Below, piece by piece: positions 41,127 through 53,835 of a stretch of DNA of 64,000 bases. The position numbers were made by a program, and so were the translations under genes. How positions within the stretch are numbered: the first letter of the stretch is position 1; the number at the start of each line of letters is the position of its first letter. The DNA comes from an uncultured Fodinibius sp. (lineage in GTDB: Bacteria; Bacteroidota; Rhodothermia; Balneolales; Balneolaceae), in the NCBI GenBank assembly GCA_913056455.1, contig CAJXMJ010000001.1, positions 124,001 through 188,000 on the forward strand, given 5' to 3'. The notes under the pieces were generated by a model, which had not been told where the DNA came from, made no database searches, and saw nothing but the letters and a program-made list of their open reading frames with translations.

Positions 41127-43562
41127 TTACGAATTGTAATATTCGTCTACTCGGGGCGGTTTTTTAGGAGATTCAGGATGATCGGGCATTTCATCTGTAG
41201 CCGGTTTTTCCTCAAGATCAATATCATCTGTTTTTTCTTGTGTTTCCTGCTCTTCTTGCTCATCATCAGGGTACTCAACACGGCTGTGGTATATACCCAC
41301 TAAAATATTTAGAAATGTCTCTTTAATCGTCCGGATATCCTGGAAGGTGAGGGGGGTTTTACTGAGTTGCCCTTCATTGACGCGCTCATCAATCATCTTA
41401 TCGATGAGATTTTCCAGTTTTTGATAGTTGGGATCTTTCATTGCCCGTGAGGAAGCCTCAATGCAATCGGCCAACAGCAAAATACCTGTTTCTTTAGTTT
41501 GAGGAAGAGGCCCATCGTATCTGAAATCTTCTTCACGGATTTCTTTTTTACTGGAATCAGCCTGTTCTTTGGCTTTTTCCCAGAAAAACTTAATAAGTGA
41601 GTCCCCATGGTGTGTTTTGATAAAGTCTATGATAACTTCGGGGAGTCCATGCTCTTCAGCTATCTTGACACCATTAGAAACGTGTGCTTTAATGACGAGA
41701 GCACTCATACGTGGTTTTAGCTTGTCATGTTCATTGCTCTCAGTCTGGTTTTCGGTAAAGTAGCCCGGATTTTCCATTTTGCCTATATCGTGATACAGGC
41801 CTCCGACGCGGCAAAGCAATCCGTTTGCCTGGATAGCCCCCGCAGCAGCTTCGGCAAGATTTGATACTTGCAAACTGTGATGGAAAGTACCCGGAGCCTT
41901 TGTCATTAATGTTTTGAGCAATGGTAGGTTTGTGTCGCTTAGTTCTAACAGAGAAAAATCGGTAGTTACGTTGAATGACTTTTCAAAGAGCAAAATTAAC
42001 GGATAGGTGAAAAGAATGAATATCGCGTTAATCCCAATAAATAAGAGTTCGCTACCGAGGACGCTCCAGCTGTCGAAAGTGGTCATGCTAAATCCCAGTA
42101 CTACCAGAAGGTAGGAGCCAAAGACAATGCCGGGGGTGGTAAAGAAAAACTGTGAACGCTTTTTAATATCACGTACCGAGAATAATCCAAGACTACAGGC
42201 AACGGTGGTAGCGGTGACGAATTCAAAATTATTACCATTAATAAGTCCGGTTAGGAGGGCCAGTGTAATTGTCGACAATAGGCCTACCCGGGAATCAAAA
42301 ATAATAGTCAGAATAATAGGGGCGATAGCAACCGGTACAATGAATGGAGAGATATCATCAAGGTGAAAGACAATAGAGCTGCCGACAATTACAAGCGACA
42401 GTGCAATAAGTACGAGGCTTAACATTGAGTTGTTGACAAAGATATACCTCCGGTACAGATAGAGGTAGAAGAAGAAAATGGTTAAGATAGCAATAACCAC
42501 TATTATATCTCCACCGTAGCGGAGCCACCGTTCGAGGGTACTTGCATTTTGAGCTCGAGCATCGGCTAAGCTTTGTAGCATGTTGTACTTCTCGGGTGTG
42601 ACAATATCACCCCGCCGAATGATGACTTGTCCTTGGGCTACAGCTCCTTTTGAAGTGGAAATTTCATCGAGAGCATCCTGGATACGTGCCTGTGTTTCTT
42701 CTTTGTTAAAGATGTAATTTGGTTGGATTATCTGGGCGAAAACTTCACTTCCCGCCTTTGCTAACGCATCATAAAAATTACGGGAAAGGCGATATTGTGC
42801 ATATTCTTTTGCTTCTGGCAAATCACGGACATTTGCTAAGTTGAGTGTTTGTTCAGTGCGCTCTTGCAAATCGCGTATGGTAATTTCATCGTTGGATAGT
42901 TCTGATTTGGAAATGTCTAAAACTCCATCATCCAGAACGTCGGCAGTAAGGGTTTCCAGCTGATCTTCAAGATTAACATCGGAAAACTCGCCGTCTGTAC
43001 TGTTGTTTCGTGTAGAAACAGACTCATAATTTTCCAAAAGTGCTTTCCAGGCGGAATCAGATAGATTAATGGGGGATCTGTCTTTTAACTCTTCGAATCG
43101 TAAGCTGTCTCGTTGGGCATCTGACTCTGTATCTTGTTTTGCTTGCTGCCAAGCATCGTATCCCTTTTTTATTGTTCCTAAATTTTGAAAGAGGGAATCT
43201 AATTTGCTTTGTACAGCAATTTGAACATCCGGCTCCTTATGAAAAATAGGCGGGGTTGTCTCTCGTATTGTTTGTCGTTCTTTTTCGAGCTCCTGGTCAC
43301 TTTTTTGGATAGCAAAAGTGAAAGGTGCTGTTAAATCATCAGCCCGCCATGGTTCGCCAACATTGTAGTTAATTGGCTCTTTATAGGAGCTTTCGGGTAT
43401 TGCAAGAACAATAACTCCCAAAAATAGAACAAGAATAAATGCTCTGAGATAGGGGTTGTACTTAAATGAAGATGCTTCTTCCTGCTTTTTCTTTTTTTCC
43501 CCGAGTACAGGCGCGTCCGGCCTTTTTTTGGGTGCCAATCCTAATTTTTCAAGAATACCCAT
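41127..43562 (-). CDS. pgpH: PgpH-type 7TM-HD cyclic di-AMP phosphodiesterase
   Basis: Inner-membrane enzyme family that hydrolyses c-di-AMP, which controls potassium and osmotic balance. 811 residues. One N-terminal membrane helix (about 34-52) leads to a periplasmic 7TM-7TMR_HDED domain of about 290 residues, then seven transmembrane helices (about 345-545). The cytoplasmic HD domain carries HHSLQVSNLAEAAAG, GGLYHDIGKMENPGYF, KAHVSNG and KTHHGDS. The tail is acidic (about 760-811). The c-di-AMP specificity is inferred from the family; no diadenylate cyclase lies in the window. Confidence 0.92.
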   Translation of the reverse strand: MGILEKLGLAPKKRPDAPVLGEKKKKQEEASSFKYNPYLRAFILVLFLGVIVLAIPESSYKEPINYNVGEPWRADDLTAPFTFAIQKSDQELEKERQTIRETTPPIFHKEPDVQIAVQSKLDSLFQNLGTIKKGYDAWQQAKQDTESDAQRDSLRFEELKDRSPINLSDSAWKALLENYESVSTRNNSTDGEFSDVNLEDQLETLTADVLDDGVLDISKSELSNDEITIRDLQERTEQTLNLANVRDLPEAKEYAQYRLSRNFYDALAKAGSEVFAQIIQPNYIFNKEETQARIQDALDEISTSKGAVAQGQVIIRRGDIVTPEKYNMLQSLADARAQNASTLERWLRYGGDIIVVIAILTIFFFYLYLYRRYIFVNNSMLSLVLIALSLVIVGSSIVFHLDDISPFIVPVAIAPIILTIIFDSRVGLLSTITLALLTGLINGNNFEFVTATTVACSLGLFSVRDIKKRSQFFFTTPGIVFGSYLLVVLGFSMTTFDSWSVLGSELLFIGINAIFILFTYPLILLFEKSFNVTTDFSLLELSDTNLPLLKTLMTKAPGTFHHSLQVSNLAEAAAGAIQANGLLCRVGGLYHDIGKMENPGYFTENQTESNEHDKLKPRMSALVIKAHVSNGVKIAEEHGLPEVIIDFIKTHHGDSLIKFFWEKAKEQADSSKKEIREEDFRYDGPLPQTKETGILLLADCIEASSRAMKDPNYQKLENLIDKMIDERVNEGQLSKTPLTFQDIRTIKETFLNILVGIYHSRVEYPDDEQEEQETQEKTDDIDLEEKPATDEMPDHPESPKKPPRVDEYYNS

Positions 43563-43622
43563 AAAAATTTATTCAGTCGGTCTCTGTGATACCTAAGCTA
43601 ACAGAAACATTACATTGTTTGG

Positions 43623-43630
43623 ATAAGATA
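43623..43630 (-). promoter_or_regulatory. Promoter of pgpH-xerD: GTTG-N20-TATCTTAT
   Basis: The minus strand reads GTTG, 20 nt, TATCTTATCC. The -7 box is a variant of TATCTTTG. The same CGTATCTTATCC word occurs upstream of yicC (60211-60222), which supports it as a real promoter form. Confidence 0.45.
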
Positions 43631-43684
43631 CGTTGATTACAAAATTATACCAACCCATAACCATATTACCAAACCAGTAATAGG

Positions 43685-46866
<3,182 letters not shown>

Positions 46867-46920
46867 AAATAATATCCTGAATTAGTAGTGGCAAACCGTT
46901 TATTTGGCGTATAATCTAAA

Positions 46921-46928
46921 CAAATATA
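46921..46928 (-). promoter_or_regulatory. -7 promoter box TATATTTG for the rodZ-like-ligA operon
   Basis: Exact TAnnTTTG match on the minus strand, about 55 nt before the ATG. No good TTTG is found at the expected -33 position (GGCA at 19 nt). Confidence 0.45.
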
Positions 46929-47015
46929 GTGGTTGCCAAAAATTTTTTGCCGAAAAGAAGATTCTCTGTAAGGATTTGTGCCAACAACAGATCTTACCTA
47001 TAAAAGTGGACGACT

Positions 47016-47726
47016 ATGAGTAAACTCTTAAATTTTGCAAACGGTTTTAAAAGGGTAGTATTCCCCAATGTTTGCGTGTGCTGTGGTCGTGAACATACAG
47101 AGCAGCAACGGCAAATTTGTTCATTCTGTTTAAGCGATCGTTTTGAGGATGGGAATCTCCAAAATGAAAGGGTTTCTTCTGACTCTCTGCTACCAGACGG
47201 AATTGTGGTTCAGCATGCACTATGGGAATTCGATAAGGGCGGTGACCTGCAGAATTTATTGCATCAGCTCAAGTACGAGCGGCTTACAACAGTGGGTCGT
47301 GATTTGGGCAGGGCGTTGGGGCGACGTGTGCAAGAGCACCCTGTCATTGTAGATATGTTGGATGAGCACCAATCAGTGATTGTGCCCGTACCATTACACT
47401 ATTTGAAATTCCGCTACCGTGGATTCAATCAAGCTTTTGAATTAGCACAGGGATTTCAAGAGATCTGGGAAGATGTTCCTATTTGTGATATTGATGATAT
47501 CATTCGAAGAAAGAACACCCGTACCCAAACAGGTTTTAGCCTGGAAAAACGTCTTAAAAACATGCAAAAAGCGTTCAGTGTCAAAAATAAAACATTGATA
47601 AAAAATCGATTGTGTGTAATTATTGATGACGTATTTACAACCGGTGCTACTACTTTTGAGTTAGCAGATACCTTAAAGAAGGGAGGGGCAGGACCTGCTA
47701 TTATTTTAACAGTGGCGCAGGCATAA
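47016..47726 (+). CDS. ComF family phosphoribosyltransferase-like protein
   Basis: 236 residues. An N-terminal zinc-ribbon (CVCC...ICSFC) is followed by a type I phosphoribosyltransferase fold with the PRPP motif CVIIDDVFTTGATTFELA near the C-terminus and VPVPLHYLKFRYRGFNQAFELA in the middle, as in ComF/GntX. ComF is needed for DNA uptake in Bacillus and relatives; no other competence genes are here. It begins a rightward run with the next two genes. Confidence 0.92.
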   Translation: MSKLLNFANGFKRVVFPNVCVCCGREHTEQQRQICSFCLSDRFEDGNLQNERVSSDSLLPDGIVVQHALWEFDKGGDLQNLLHQLKYERLTTVGRDLGRALGRRVQEHPVIVDMLDEHQSVIVPVPLHYLKFRYRGFNQAFELAQGFQEIWEDVPICDIDDIIRRKNTRTQTGFSLEKRLKNMQKAFSVKNKTLIKNRLCVIIDDVFTTGATTFELADTLKKGGAGPAIILTVAQA

Positions 47727-47778
47727 TTAATCGCATTGAAAATTCGTTTTTTGCAAAAAGAAGGATATTTTTCGGTTT

Positions 47779-48414
47779 ATGAAAAAGCAAAACCCTGGCA
47801 CGCAAAATTTATTTCTGGAAACGCAACTTGGAATCGTTACCCGAACCGGTGACTGGTTTCATATTACTACCGAACAGATTAAGGAGTTTGCGCCTGGACT
47901 GTTGGAAAAACGTCCCTTGGATAAGTTGGTTGAAGAAGCTGTTGCCTGGGTGCGCAGTGCCGATAGTCTCTCACTTACCCTTTTGCTAATATTGTTGCTG
48001 TTAGTTCATCCTATATTTGCAGTGACGATCGCCATTGCTTTTCATTTTTTATGGTATCGGTCTAAAAGTGCATTTGTGACGGTTTATCTCGGCAAAATAC
48101 TGAGATTATTGAATACCGATGGGTACTTGTTGATAACATCATTGGTTATAATCAGTGCATTAGGTATGACCGGCCAGTATTTGGCCGCCGGAATTGGACT
48201 CGTATTTTTCTTTTTGATGAAGCTCGGCCTTTTAAAACGCTTATGGGATAAGATTGACCAAGGCGTTGATAAGAAACTGACGCTCAATGATCGTGTTTTT
48301 AAAATGATATTGGTTAAATACGGTATGCATTACAACTTGGAACCATCAGAAGTAAAACAGATGGAAGATAAGTTTGTAGAGTTGGCAACAAGTCGAAAAG
48401 AGGGGAAGAGTTGA
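47779..48414 (+). CDS. Membrane protein of unknown function
   Basis: 211 residues. About 70 polar N-terminal residues are followed by four hydrophobic segments (about 64-80, 80-95, 115-133 and 135-150), then a basic/acidic C-terminal part (DKKLTLNDRVFKMILVKYGMHYNLEPSEVKQMEDKF). I do not recognise the family. It ends one base before the start of the phosphatase gene (TGA-T-ATG), so translation is probably coupled. Confidence 0.8.
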   Translation: MKKQNPGTQNLFLETQLGIVTRTGDWFHITTEQIKEFAPGLLEKRPLDKLVEEAVAWVRSADSLSLTLLLILLLLVHPIFAVTIAIAFHFLWYRSKSAFVTVYLGKILRLLNTDGYLLITSLVIISALGMTGQYLAAGIGLVFFFLMKLGLLKRLWDKIDQGVDKKLTLNDRVFKMILVKYGMHYNLEPSEVKQMEDKFVELATSRKEGKS

Positions 48415-48415
48415 T

Positions 48416-49060
48416 ATGCGAGTAACGAATATCTATTTGGCACGTCACGGGGAAACAGAGTACAATCGTTGTGATCAAATACAGGGGCGCGGTATCGATG
48501 CCTCATTGAATGATACCGGCATTCGACAAGCGCGTGCTATAGCTCATCATTTGCAAGATGCTTCAATCCAACACATTGTTAGCAGTAGTTTAAAGCGATC
48601 TCGACAGACGGCGGAAATGGTGGCAAAAAACCATCGTTTAAATGCTTTGTCGTACCGTGATTTGGATGAGATGGATTTTGGTATCTTGGAAGGAAAGCCT
48701 ATCTCAGAGATTGAGTCTGAATTAAAAAATTTGCATGAGCGATGGAAGTCTGGAAATGTGGATTATGCATCGGAGCAAGGTGAAAGCCCCAATGCTGTTT
48801 TTAAAAGAGCTAATAGCAGGGCAAGAATGATAGTGGATGAACATCAGCATAAGAATTTGCTATTTATCTTGCACGGTCGCCTGTTGCGCATCCTATTATC
48901 AGAATGGCTTGGCTATGGACTTCAGAATATGCACAAAATACCCCATAGCAACGGGGCTTTATACCATTTGAAGTGGAACGGTTCTGGGTTTAAATCATTA
49001 TATATTAATAAGACTGACCATTTGACTGAAATACCTTCTGAGGAAGAAATTGCATCCTAA
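48416..49060 (+). CDS. Histidine phosphatase superfamily protein (PhoE/CobC-like)
   Basis: 214 residues. The phosphorylated His lies in LARHGETEYNRCDQIQGRG; the second catalytic His is in FILHGRLLRIL, with SSLKRSRQTAEMV and DEMDFGILEG between them, the order of the phosphoglycerate mutase/PhoE branch. At 214 residues it could be an alpha-ribazole phosphatase or a broad phosphatase. No cobalamin genes are adjacent (a PduO enzyme lies at 61.7 kb), so the substrate is left open. Confidence 0.9.
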   Translation: MRVTNIYLARHGETEYNRCDQIQGRGIDASLNDTGIRQARAIAHHLQDASIQHIVSSSLKRSRQTAEMVAKNHRLNALSYRDLDEMDFGILEGKPISEIESELKNLHERWKSGNVDYASEQGESPNAVFKRANSRARMIVDEHQHKNLLFILHGRLLRILLSEWLGYGLQNMHKIPHSNGALYHLKWNGSGFKSLYINKTDHLTEIPSEEEIAS

Positions 49061-49096
49061 CTACAGGTTGAAATTGATTAATTTGTACAAAGTTCT

Positions 49097-49786
49097 ATGA
49101 GTGAAAAAGTTCGAAAAATGTTTGCGGATATCGCCGATGATTATGATCGGGTGAATACTATCTTGTCATTTGGTATCCACCATATATGGCGAGATCGTAC
49201 GGTAGCGTTAAGTGGGGCTAAGACTGGTGATCGTGTGCTGGATTGTGCTACTGGAACGGGGGATTTGGCACTGGAGTTCAAAGAGGAAGTCGGTGATGAG
49301 GGGTATGTGCTGGGAACCGATTTTTGTGCCGAGATGATAGAACACGCCCCCGCTAAGGCAGAAGACAATAACTTGGTTGTCGATTTTGAAGTTGCCGATG
49401 CGATGGATTTGCCATATGAGGATAATATTTTTGATATTTCGAGCATTGCTTTTGGAATCCGTAATGTTGATGATCCTGTACAAGCGCTTAAAGAGATGGC
49501 TCGTGTTGTAGTTCCGGGGGGGAAAGTTGTAGTTTTAGAATTTGGACAACCCAAGGGATTATTGAAATATCCCTATGAGTTATATAGCCAATATATTATG
49601 CCTACATTGGGAGGGTGGATAAGTGGTAATCGAGAGGCCTATACGTATCTGCCACGAACAAGTGCAGAATTTCCCGCCGGGAATGACTTTATAGCACTTA
49701 TGGAAAAAGCAGGATCGTTTTCATCACAGTTTTTTGAAAAATTAACTGGCGGTATCGCCTACATTTATGTAGGTACCGTAGAATAA
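49097..49786 (+). CDS. ubiE: Demethylmenaquinone methyltransferase
   Basis: SAM-dependent C-methyltransferase for the last step of menaquinone synthesis. 229 residues. It has MFADIADDYDRVNTILSFGIHHIWRD, SAM motif VLDCATGTGDLA, DAMDLPYEDNIFD, and VVPGGKVVVLEFGQPKG of the UbiE/MenG signature. A menaquinone rather than ubiquinone role is inferred from the likely phylum, and it fits the quinone-linked SdhC at the right end. Confidence 0.95.
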   Translation: MSEKVRKMFADIADDYDRVNTILSFGIHHIWRDRTVALSGAKTGDRVLDCATGTGDLALEFKEEVGDEGYVLGTDFCAEMIEHAPAKAEDNNLVVDFEVADAMDLPYEDNIFDISSIAFGIRNVDDPVQALKEMARVVVPGGKVVVLEFGQPKGLLKYPYELYSQYIMPTLGGWISGNREAYTYLPRTSAEFPAGNDFIALMEKAGSFSSQFFEKLTGGIAYIYVGTVE

Positions 49787-49826
49787 AAAACTAATACTAT
49801 TATACATCTAAAAATATTACGTAATC

Positions 49827-50270
49827 ATGGACCAGCTAACAATTGATGAAATAAAAAAACTAATTCCACATCGGTATCCGTTTTTACTGGTTGACCGTGT
49901 GTTAGAAGTCGAAGAGGGACGCATTCTATCATTAAAAAATGTTACAGCTAATGAGGATTTTTTTAACGGCCATTTTCCGAATCGGCCCATCATGCCTGGT
50001 GTACTTCAGGTTGAGGCGATTGCTCAAAGTGGCTGTTTGATGTTGATGCATTCCCATATCGACAATCCGGAAGATTATATTCCGGTATTTACGGGAATCA
50101 ATAGAGCGAAATTTCGCAAATCAGTAGTACCCGGTGACCAGCTTAAGATGGAAGTAAAGCTGGTTCAGGAAAAAAGAAATTTTTACAATATGACAGCGGA
50201 AGCACGAGTTGATGGTAATGTTGTATGTGAATTGGATGCCACTGCGGCTATAGTTCCAAGTGAGGAATAG
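49827..50270 (+). CDS. fabZ: 3-hydroxyacyl-[ACP] dehydratase FabZ
   Basis: Hot-dog fold dehydratase in fatty-acid elongation. 147 residues. IPHRYPFLLVDRVLE is at the N-terminus. The catalytic His is in NGHFPNRPIMPGVLQVEAIAQSG, which also contains the catalytic Glu. GINRAKFRKSVVPGDQL follows. In many Bacteroidota FabZ is fused to LpxC; here it stands alone. Its TAG abuts the panB ATG directly. Confidence 0.96.
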   Translation: MDQLTIDEIKKLIPHRYPFLLVDRVLEVEEGRILSLKNVTANEDFFNGHFPNRPIMPGVLQVEAIAQSGCLMLMHSHIDNPEDYIPVFTGINRAKFRKSVVPGDQLKMEVKLVQEKRNFYNMTAEARVDGNVVCELDATAAIVPSEE

Positions 50271-51098
50271 ATGAGTACCCAACAATCTTCAGACCGTCCC
50301 AAAAAAGTTACTACTCAGACTGTTGTTGAAATGAAGCAGCAGTCTGAGAAGATTAGCATGCTTACTGCCTACGATTATACGATGGCCCGCATTGTTGATC
50401 AGGCAGGTATTGACATAATACTGGTAGGTGATTCGGCCAGTAATGTAATGGCCGGTTATGATACCACTGTACCTATGACTATGGAGCATATGATTTATCA
50501 TGCTTCATGTGTAACTCGGGGAGTGGAAACGGCACTGGTTATTGCAGATTTGCCGTTTATGAGTTATCAGGTGACAGCTGAAGAGGCCCTTGAAAATGCC
50601 GGACGCATGATGAAAGAGGCAGGCGTGCATGGGGTTAAATTGGAAGGCGGGAAGCCTGTGGTGCAAACCATTGCCAAGATTGTAGAAGCAGGTATTCCTG
50701 TTATGGGGCATCTGGGACTTACTCCACAGAGTATTTATAAATTTGGGACATACAAGGTGAGAGCCACCGAACAGACGGAAGCTGAACAACTGGTTGAAGA
50801 TGCCAAAAAATTGGAGGAAGCAGGATGTTTCTCCATCGTGCTGGAAAAAATTCCGGCCGAATTAGCAAAAAAGGTGACAGAAGCAATCTCAATTCCGACT
50901 ATCGGTATTGGGGCCGGGCCCAAGTGTGACGGGCAGGTACTGGTTACTCACGATATGCTTGGGCTTAACAAAGAGTTTAAACCGCGTTTCCTCCGCCGGT
51001 ATGATGATATGCATTCTTCGATGACGAATGCGGTACAACAATATATTACGGATATCAAATCCGGAGATTTTCCCAATGAAAATGAGCAATACGACTAA
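50271..51098 (+). CDS. panB: 3-methyl-2-oxobutanoate hydroxymethyltransferase
   Basis: Makes ketopantoate from alpha-ketoisovalerate and methylenetetrahydrofolate, the first pantothenate-specific step toward CoA. 275 residues, with the motifs [57 protein letters not shown] (metal and general-acid region) and [15 protein letters not shown]. It begins with no gap after fabZ. The later CoA genes coaBC are at 57.2-58.4 kb on the other strand. Confidence 0.97.
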   Translation: MSTQQSSDRPKKVTTQTVVEMKQQSEKISMLTAYDYTMARIVDQAGIDIILVGDSASNVMAGYDTTVPMTMEHMIYHASCVTRGVETALVIADLPFMSYQVTAEEALENAGRMMKEAGVHGVKLEGGKPVVQTIAKIVEAGIPVMGHLGLTPQSIYKFGTYKVRATEQTEAEQLVEDAKKLEEAGCFSIVLEKIPAELAKKVTEAISIPTIGIGAGPKCDGQVLVTHDMLGLNKEFKPRFLRRYDDMHSSMTNAVQQYITDIKSGDFPNENEQYD

Positions 51099-51114
51099 TT
51101 GACTATATTTGTAT

Positions 51115-51882
51115 ATGAGTAAATCTGATAACAATCCGGTAATTTTAGTTTGTAATGATGACGGTATCTTTTCCCCGGGGATACGAGCGCTTGCCCAAGT
51201 TGCTGATGAGTTCGGGGATGTGGAAATCATTGCCCCCGACCGACAGCAAAGTGCGGTAGGGCATGCTGTTACGGTAAATACGCCGCTTCGGTCGCGATCA
51301 TTTCAAATTGATGGTCGCTTTAATGGACAAGCGGTGACAGGGACTCCCGCTGACTCTGTAAAATTAGCACATGACCAACTGATGCAACGGAAGCCAGACT
51401 TGGTTGTCAGTGGGATTAATCACGGGAGTAATGCAGGTATTAATATTTTGTATTCAGGTACGGTAAGTGCCGCCACAGAGGGTACGATACTGGGATATCC
51501 ATCTATAGCGGTAAGCTGTACCGACTACGATGAAGATGCAGATCTGTCGGGAGCTAAAGATGCAGCACGTAAAGTTATCGGTTATGTATTAAGTGAAGGA
51601 CTTCCGAAAGGGGTTACCATGAACTTGAATGTTCCGGCCGGGCCGCTCAAAGGTATTAAATGGGCACGTCAGGCCAACAGTCGCTATGTGGAGGAGTTTG
51701 AAGGCCGCGTAGATCCCAATAACAGGTCGTATTATTGGATGACAGGTAAACTTGAGCTATTAGATGAAGGTGATGACTTGGATGTTAATGTTTTGGAAAA
51801 AGGATATGCATCGCTGACCCCGATACAGTATGATATGACAGCCTATACGTTGCTTAAGAAAAAGGAAGATATTGAGCTGTAA
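51115..51882 (+). CDS. surE: 5'/3'-nucleotidase SurE
   Basis: Metal-dependent acid phosphatase acting on nucleoside monophosphates. The N-terminal metal site is ILVCNDDGIFSPGIRAL; the other conserved loops are APDRQQSAVGH, VSGINHGSNAG and YSGTVSAATEG. 255 residues from ATG 51115; a TTG six bases upstream is in frame but less likely. It ends 3 bp from the stop of the convergent lipase gene. Confidence 0.95.
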   Translation: MSKSDNNPVILVCNDDGIFSPGIRALAQVADEFGDVEIIAPDRQQSAVGHAVTVNTPLRSRSFQIDGRFNGQAVTGTPADSVKLAHDQLMQRKPDLVVSGINHGSNAGINILYSGTVSAATEGTILGYPSIAVSCTDYDEDADLSGAKDAARKVIGYVLSEGLPKGVTMNLNVPAGPLKGIKWARQANSRYVEEFEGRVDPNNRSYYWMTGKLELLDEGDDLDVNVLEKGYASLTPIQYDMTAYTLLKKKEDIEL

Positions 51883-51885
51883 GGC

Positions 51886-52746
51886 TTAATGACCTTTGGC
51901 TTCCAGCATTTTTACGACATCGAGCCAAAAGGAGTTAAACAGTACCTCTCGGTCATCCTTAATACGCAAGTTCATTTGTTCGAGGTGAGAAAGGTTGGAA
52001 GTCTTAATATGTTCGCCCCATTTGGCGCTTTCTACCGATACCATCCCGTCATTAGGCCCCTCCTCTTTAAAAATGTGGTTGTTTTGATATCTCGCGATAA
52101 CGCGGATTGGTTCGCTGGTCCCTTTGCCTACGGCTGATGTATAGGAGTAATATGGGATGCCATCAACGTTTGGCGTTGCGGGATTGAAGACCTCCGTAAC
52201 ATATTGTCGGGTTAATTGTGCTGCCGATGCCACGGAATCACTTTTTGTATGCGGGTATATTCGGTCGCCCATCCAGTCGAGGAAATCAGCCAGTTTATCA
52301 CGAATAGCATCCGGCGTTTTTAGAGTAAGTTCGGCCAGACTTGTTCCACGATGAGGGGTGCTTACCGTAGTAAAGGAAGCTACATGTCGAGCTACATCGG
52401 TGTTGGAAAGAGCGTAGCGCATATCAAGTCCACCCATGCTGTGAGCTACAATATTTATTTTATCACTTTTCGTGTTTTCCGTGAGTTCTTTAATGAGCTT
52501 TACCCAGCCCCTAGCGCGGGTTTCAATTTTGGCATATGGAACGATGTTGGGGGCAAAAGCCAGCACGTTGTGAGTGCGAAGCATTAGGGCTATATCATAT
52601 AAGGGGGAAGGCTTAACAAGGGATGCTATGGCCCCGTACCCGTGGCAAAGTAGAACCGGGTGTTTGAGCTGTACGAATTCCGGTTCGGGAAATTCGTTGA
52701 GCTCAAAACGTTTGAGCCATTTGTCGGTATCAAGACGATCAATCAT
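51886..52746 (-). CDS. Alpha/beta-hydrolase, triacylglycerol lipase-like
   Basis: 286 residues with no signal peptide. The oxyanion-hole phrase is HPVLLCHGYGAIASL, the nucleophile Ser is in NIVAHSMGGLDMRYAL, the Asp is probably that of GPNDGMVSVESA and the His that of SNLSHLEQMN, the layout of Pseudomonas-type family I lipases. Whether it works on lipids or on smaller esters is unknown. It overlaps neither neighbour but abuts the 52748 gene upstream by one base, so the two are likely co-transcribed. Confidence 0.88.
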   Translation of the reverse strand: MIDRLDTDKWLKRFELNEFPEPEFVQLKHPVLLCHGYGAIASLVKPSPLYDIALMLRTHNVLAFAPNIVPYAKIETRARGWVKLIKELTENTKSDKINIVAHSMGGLDMRYALSNTDVARHVASFTTVSTPHRGTSLAELTLKTPDAIRDKLADFLDWMGDRIYPHTKSDSVASAAQLTRQYVTEVFNPATPNVDGIPYYSYTSAVGKGTSEPIRVIARYQNNHIFKEEGPNDGMVSVESAKWGEHIKTSNLSHLEQMNLRIKDDREVLFNSFWLDVVKMLEAKGH

Positions 52747-52747
52747 G

Positions 52748-53704
52748 TTACAAATTCATTTTTGGCGGAGGTATAATTCGGGCCCCCGTTTTTTTAAGAT
52801 CAGGCAATTCTTCTATTAGCCATTCAACAGTTGTTTCCGTGCCAGTAATTAGCGCTAAATAAGACCGCGTGTTGGATTGTAATAATGTAAGCTTTTCAAG
52901 AAAAACTTTTTTTCCTAACTGTTCGTGAAGTAGTTGAGCCTTAGATGCATCCACAAAGGTAAGTGTATTGAATTTACTGACCAGCGGTTTTGCGTTACTT
53001 CCTGTGATTAAAACGTGAGAGTTGGGAGAAATATCCTGTAGGCGATCTAGTCGGGCACGTGCCGCTTCCGGATTTGTTTTAATCAGATCATCCCCATTTT
53101 TATTCTGAAACCAAAATATGACAGAGGAATATCGACCATTGAGTTCTTCTTTAAGTGATTGTACCTGCATAGGTTGCTCAATTTTTAGAACGATGGGAAT
53201 AGGTTCGGCAAGGGCGTTTAGTTGTGATATGATTTCAGGCTGAGGGATGTTTTCAAAACTTAACAAAAGACTGATATCATTTTGTTGTAGGGAGAGCTCT
53301 GGATCGGTTTGTAGTGAAATCGTCCGAATTACCGTCTCTCGATATGATAGTTGAATATCTATATCCTTTTGGGGAAAGGTGACTCGAGCCGGGGTTCGTA
53401 CCCCAAATGGATGAAGGAACTCATTGAGCTCTGCGTGGAACTGAGTCTTTGAGAAACGATAGGGAAGTCCCACGTAATACGTTTTTCGTGCAAAGCTTGA
53501 ATCGACTCGGGTTATAGCAACAGAGATCTGATCCTCAGAGATATTGAAACTCGAAAATTGTTGCTGAATGAGCGAGTCAGCCTGTGCTAGAGATTTGAGT
53601 CGTTTTGTATTTTGATCAGAGGTAGAAAAGAGGATGAATCCGCTTACAAAACATGACACTAACAACAGAATTGCTATTAGCTGTTTTTTCTTTTGTTCCT
53701 TCAA
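52748..53704 (-). CDS. Membrane-anchored protein of unknown function
   Basis: 318 residues. A basic start (MKEQKKKQ) and a hydrophobic helix (about 9-28) form an uncleaved anchor or signal. The rest is predicted periplasmic. The C-terminal third (SHVLITGSNAKPLVSKFN..., TTVEWLIEELPDLKKTGARIIPP) faintly recalls the YibQ/DUF610 divergent polysaccharide deacetylases, but I see no metal-binding triad, so I leave it unnamed. It precedes the lipase-like gene by one base and faces away from the GNAT-like gene. Confidence 0.75.
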   Translation of the reverse strand: MKEQKKKQLIAILLLVSCFVSGFILFSTSDQNTKRLKSLAQADSLIQQQFSSFNISEDQISVAITRVDSSFARKTYYVGLPYRFSKTQFHAELNEFLHPFGVRTPARVTFPQKDIDIQLSYRETVIRTISLQTDPELSLQQNDISLLLSFENIPQPEIISQLNALAEPIPIVLKIEQPMQVQSLKEELNGRYSSVIFWFQNKNGDDLIKTNPEAARARLDRLQDISPNSHVLITGSNAKPLVSKFNTLTFVDASKAQLLHEQLGKKVFLEKLTLLQSNTRSYLALITGTETTVEWLIEELPDLKKTGARIIPPPKMNL

Positions 53705-53835
53705 GCCAGTTGTCGATATTAAGTTGGCATTTTGCCGTCTAATAATAGGTGTTATTCTGTTGTAAATCTATGAATAATTTCCTGAATTAGACGAATAGAA
53801 AGATTAGTGTTTAAACGAAGTGACCTTTCTGTCAA

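Noticed and set aside
51104-51111. TATATTTG box 3 nt before the surE start, as an internal promoter
   Set aside because: No TTTG-like element at the right distance, and the gene follows panB closely; one exact 6-base match is expected by chance in this much AT-rich DNA.
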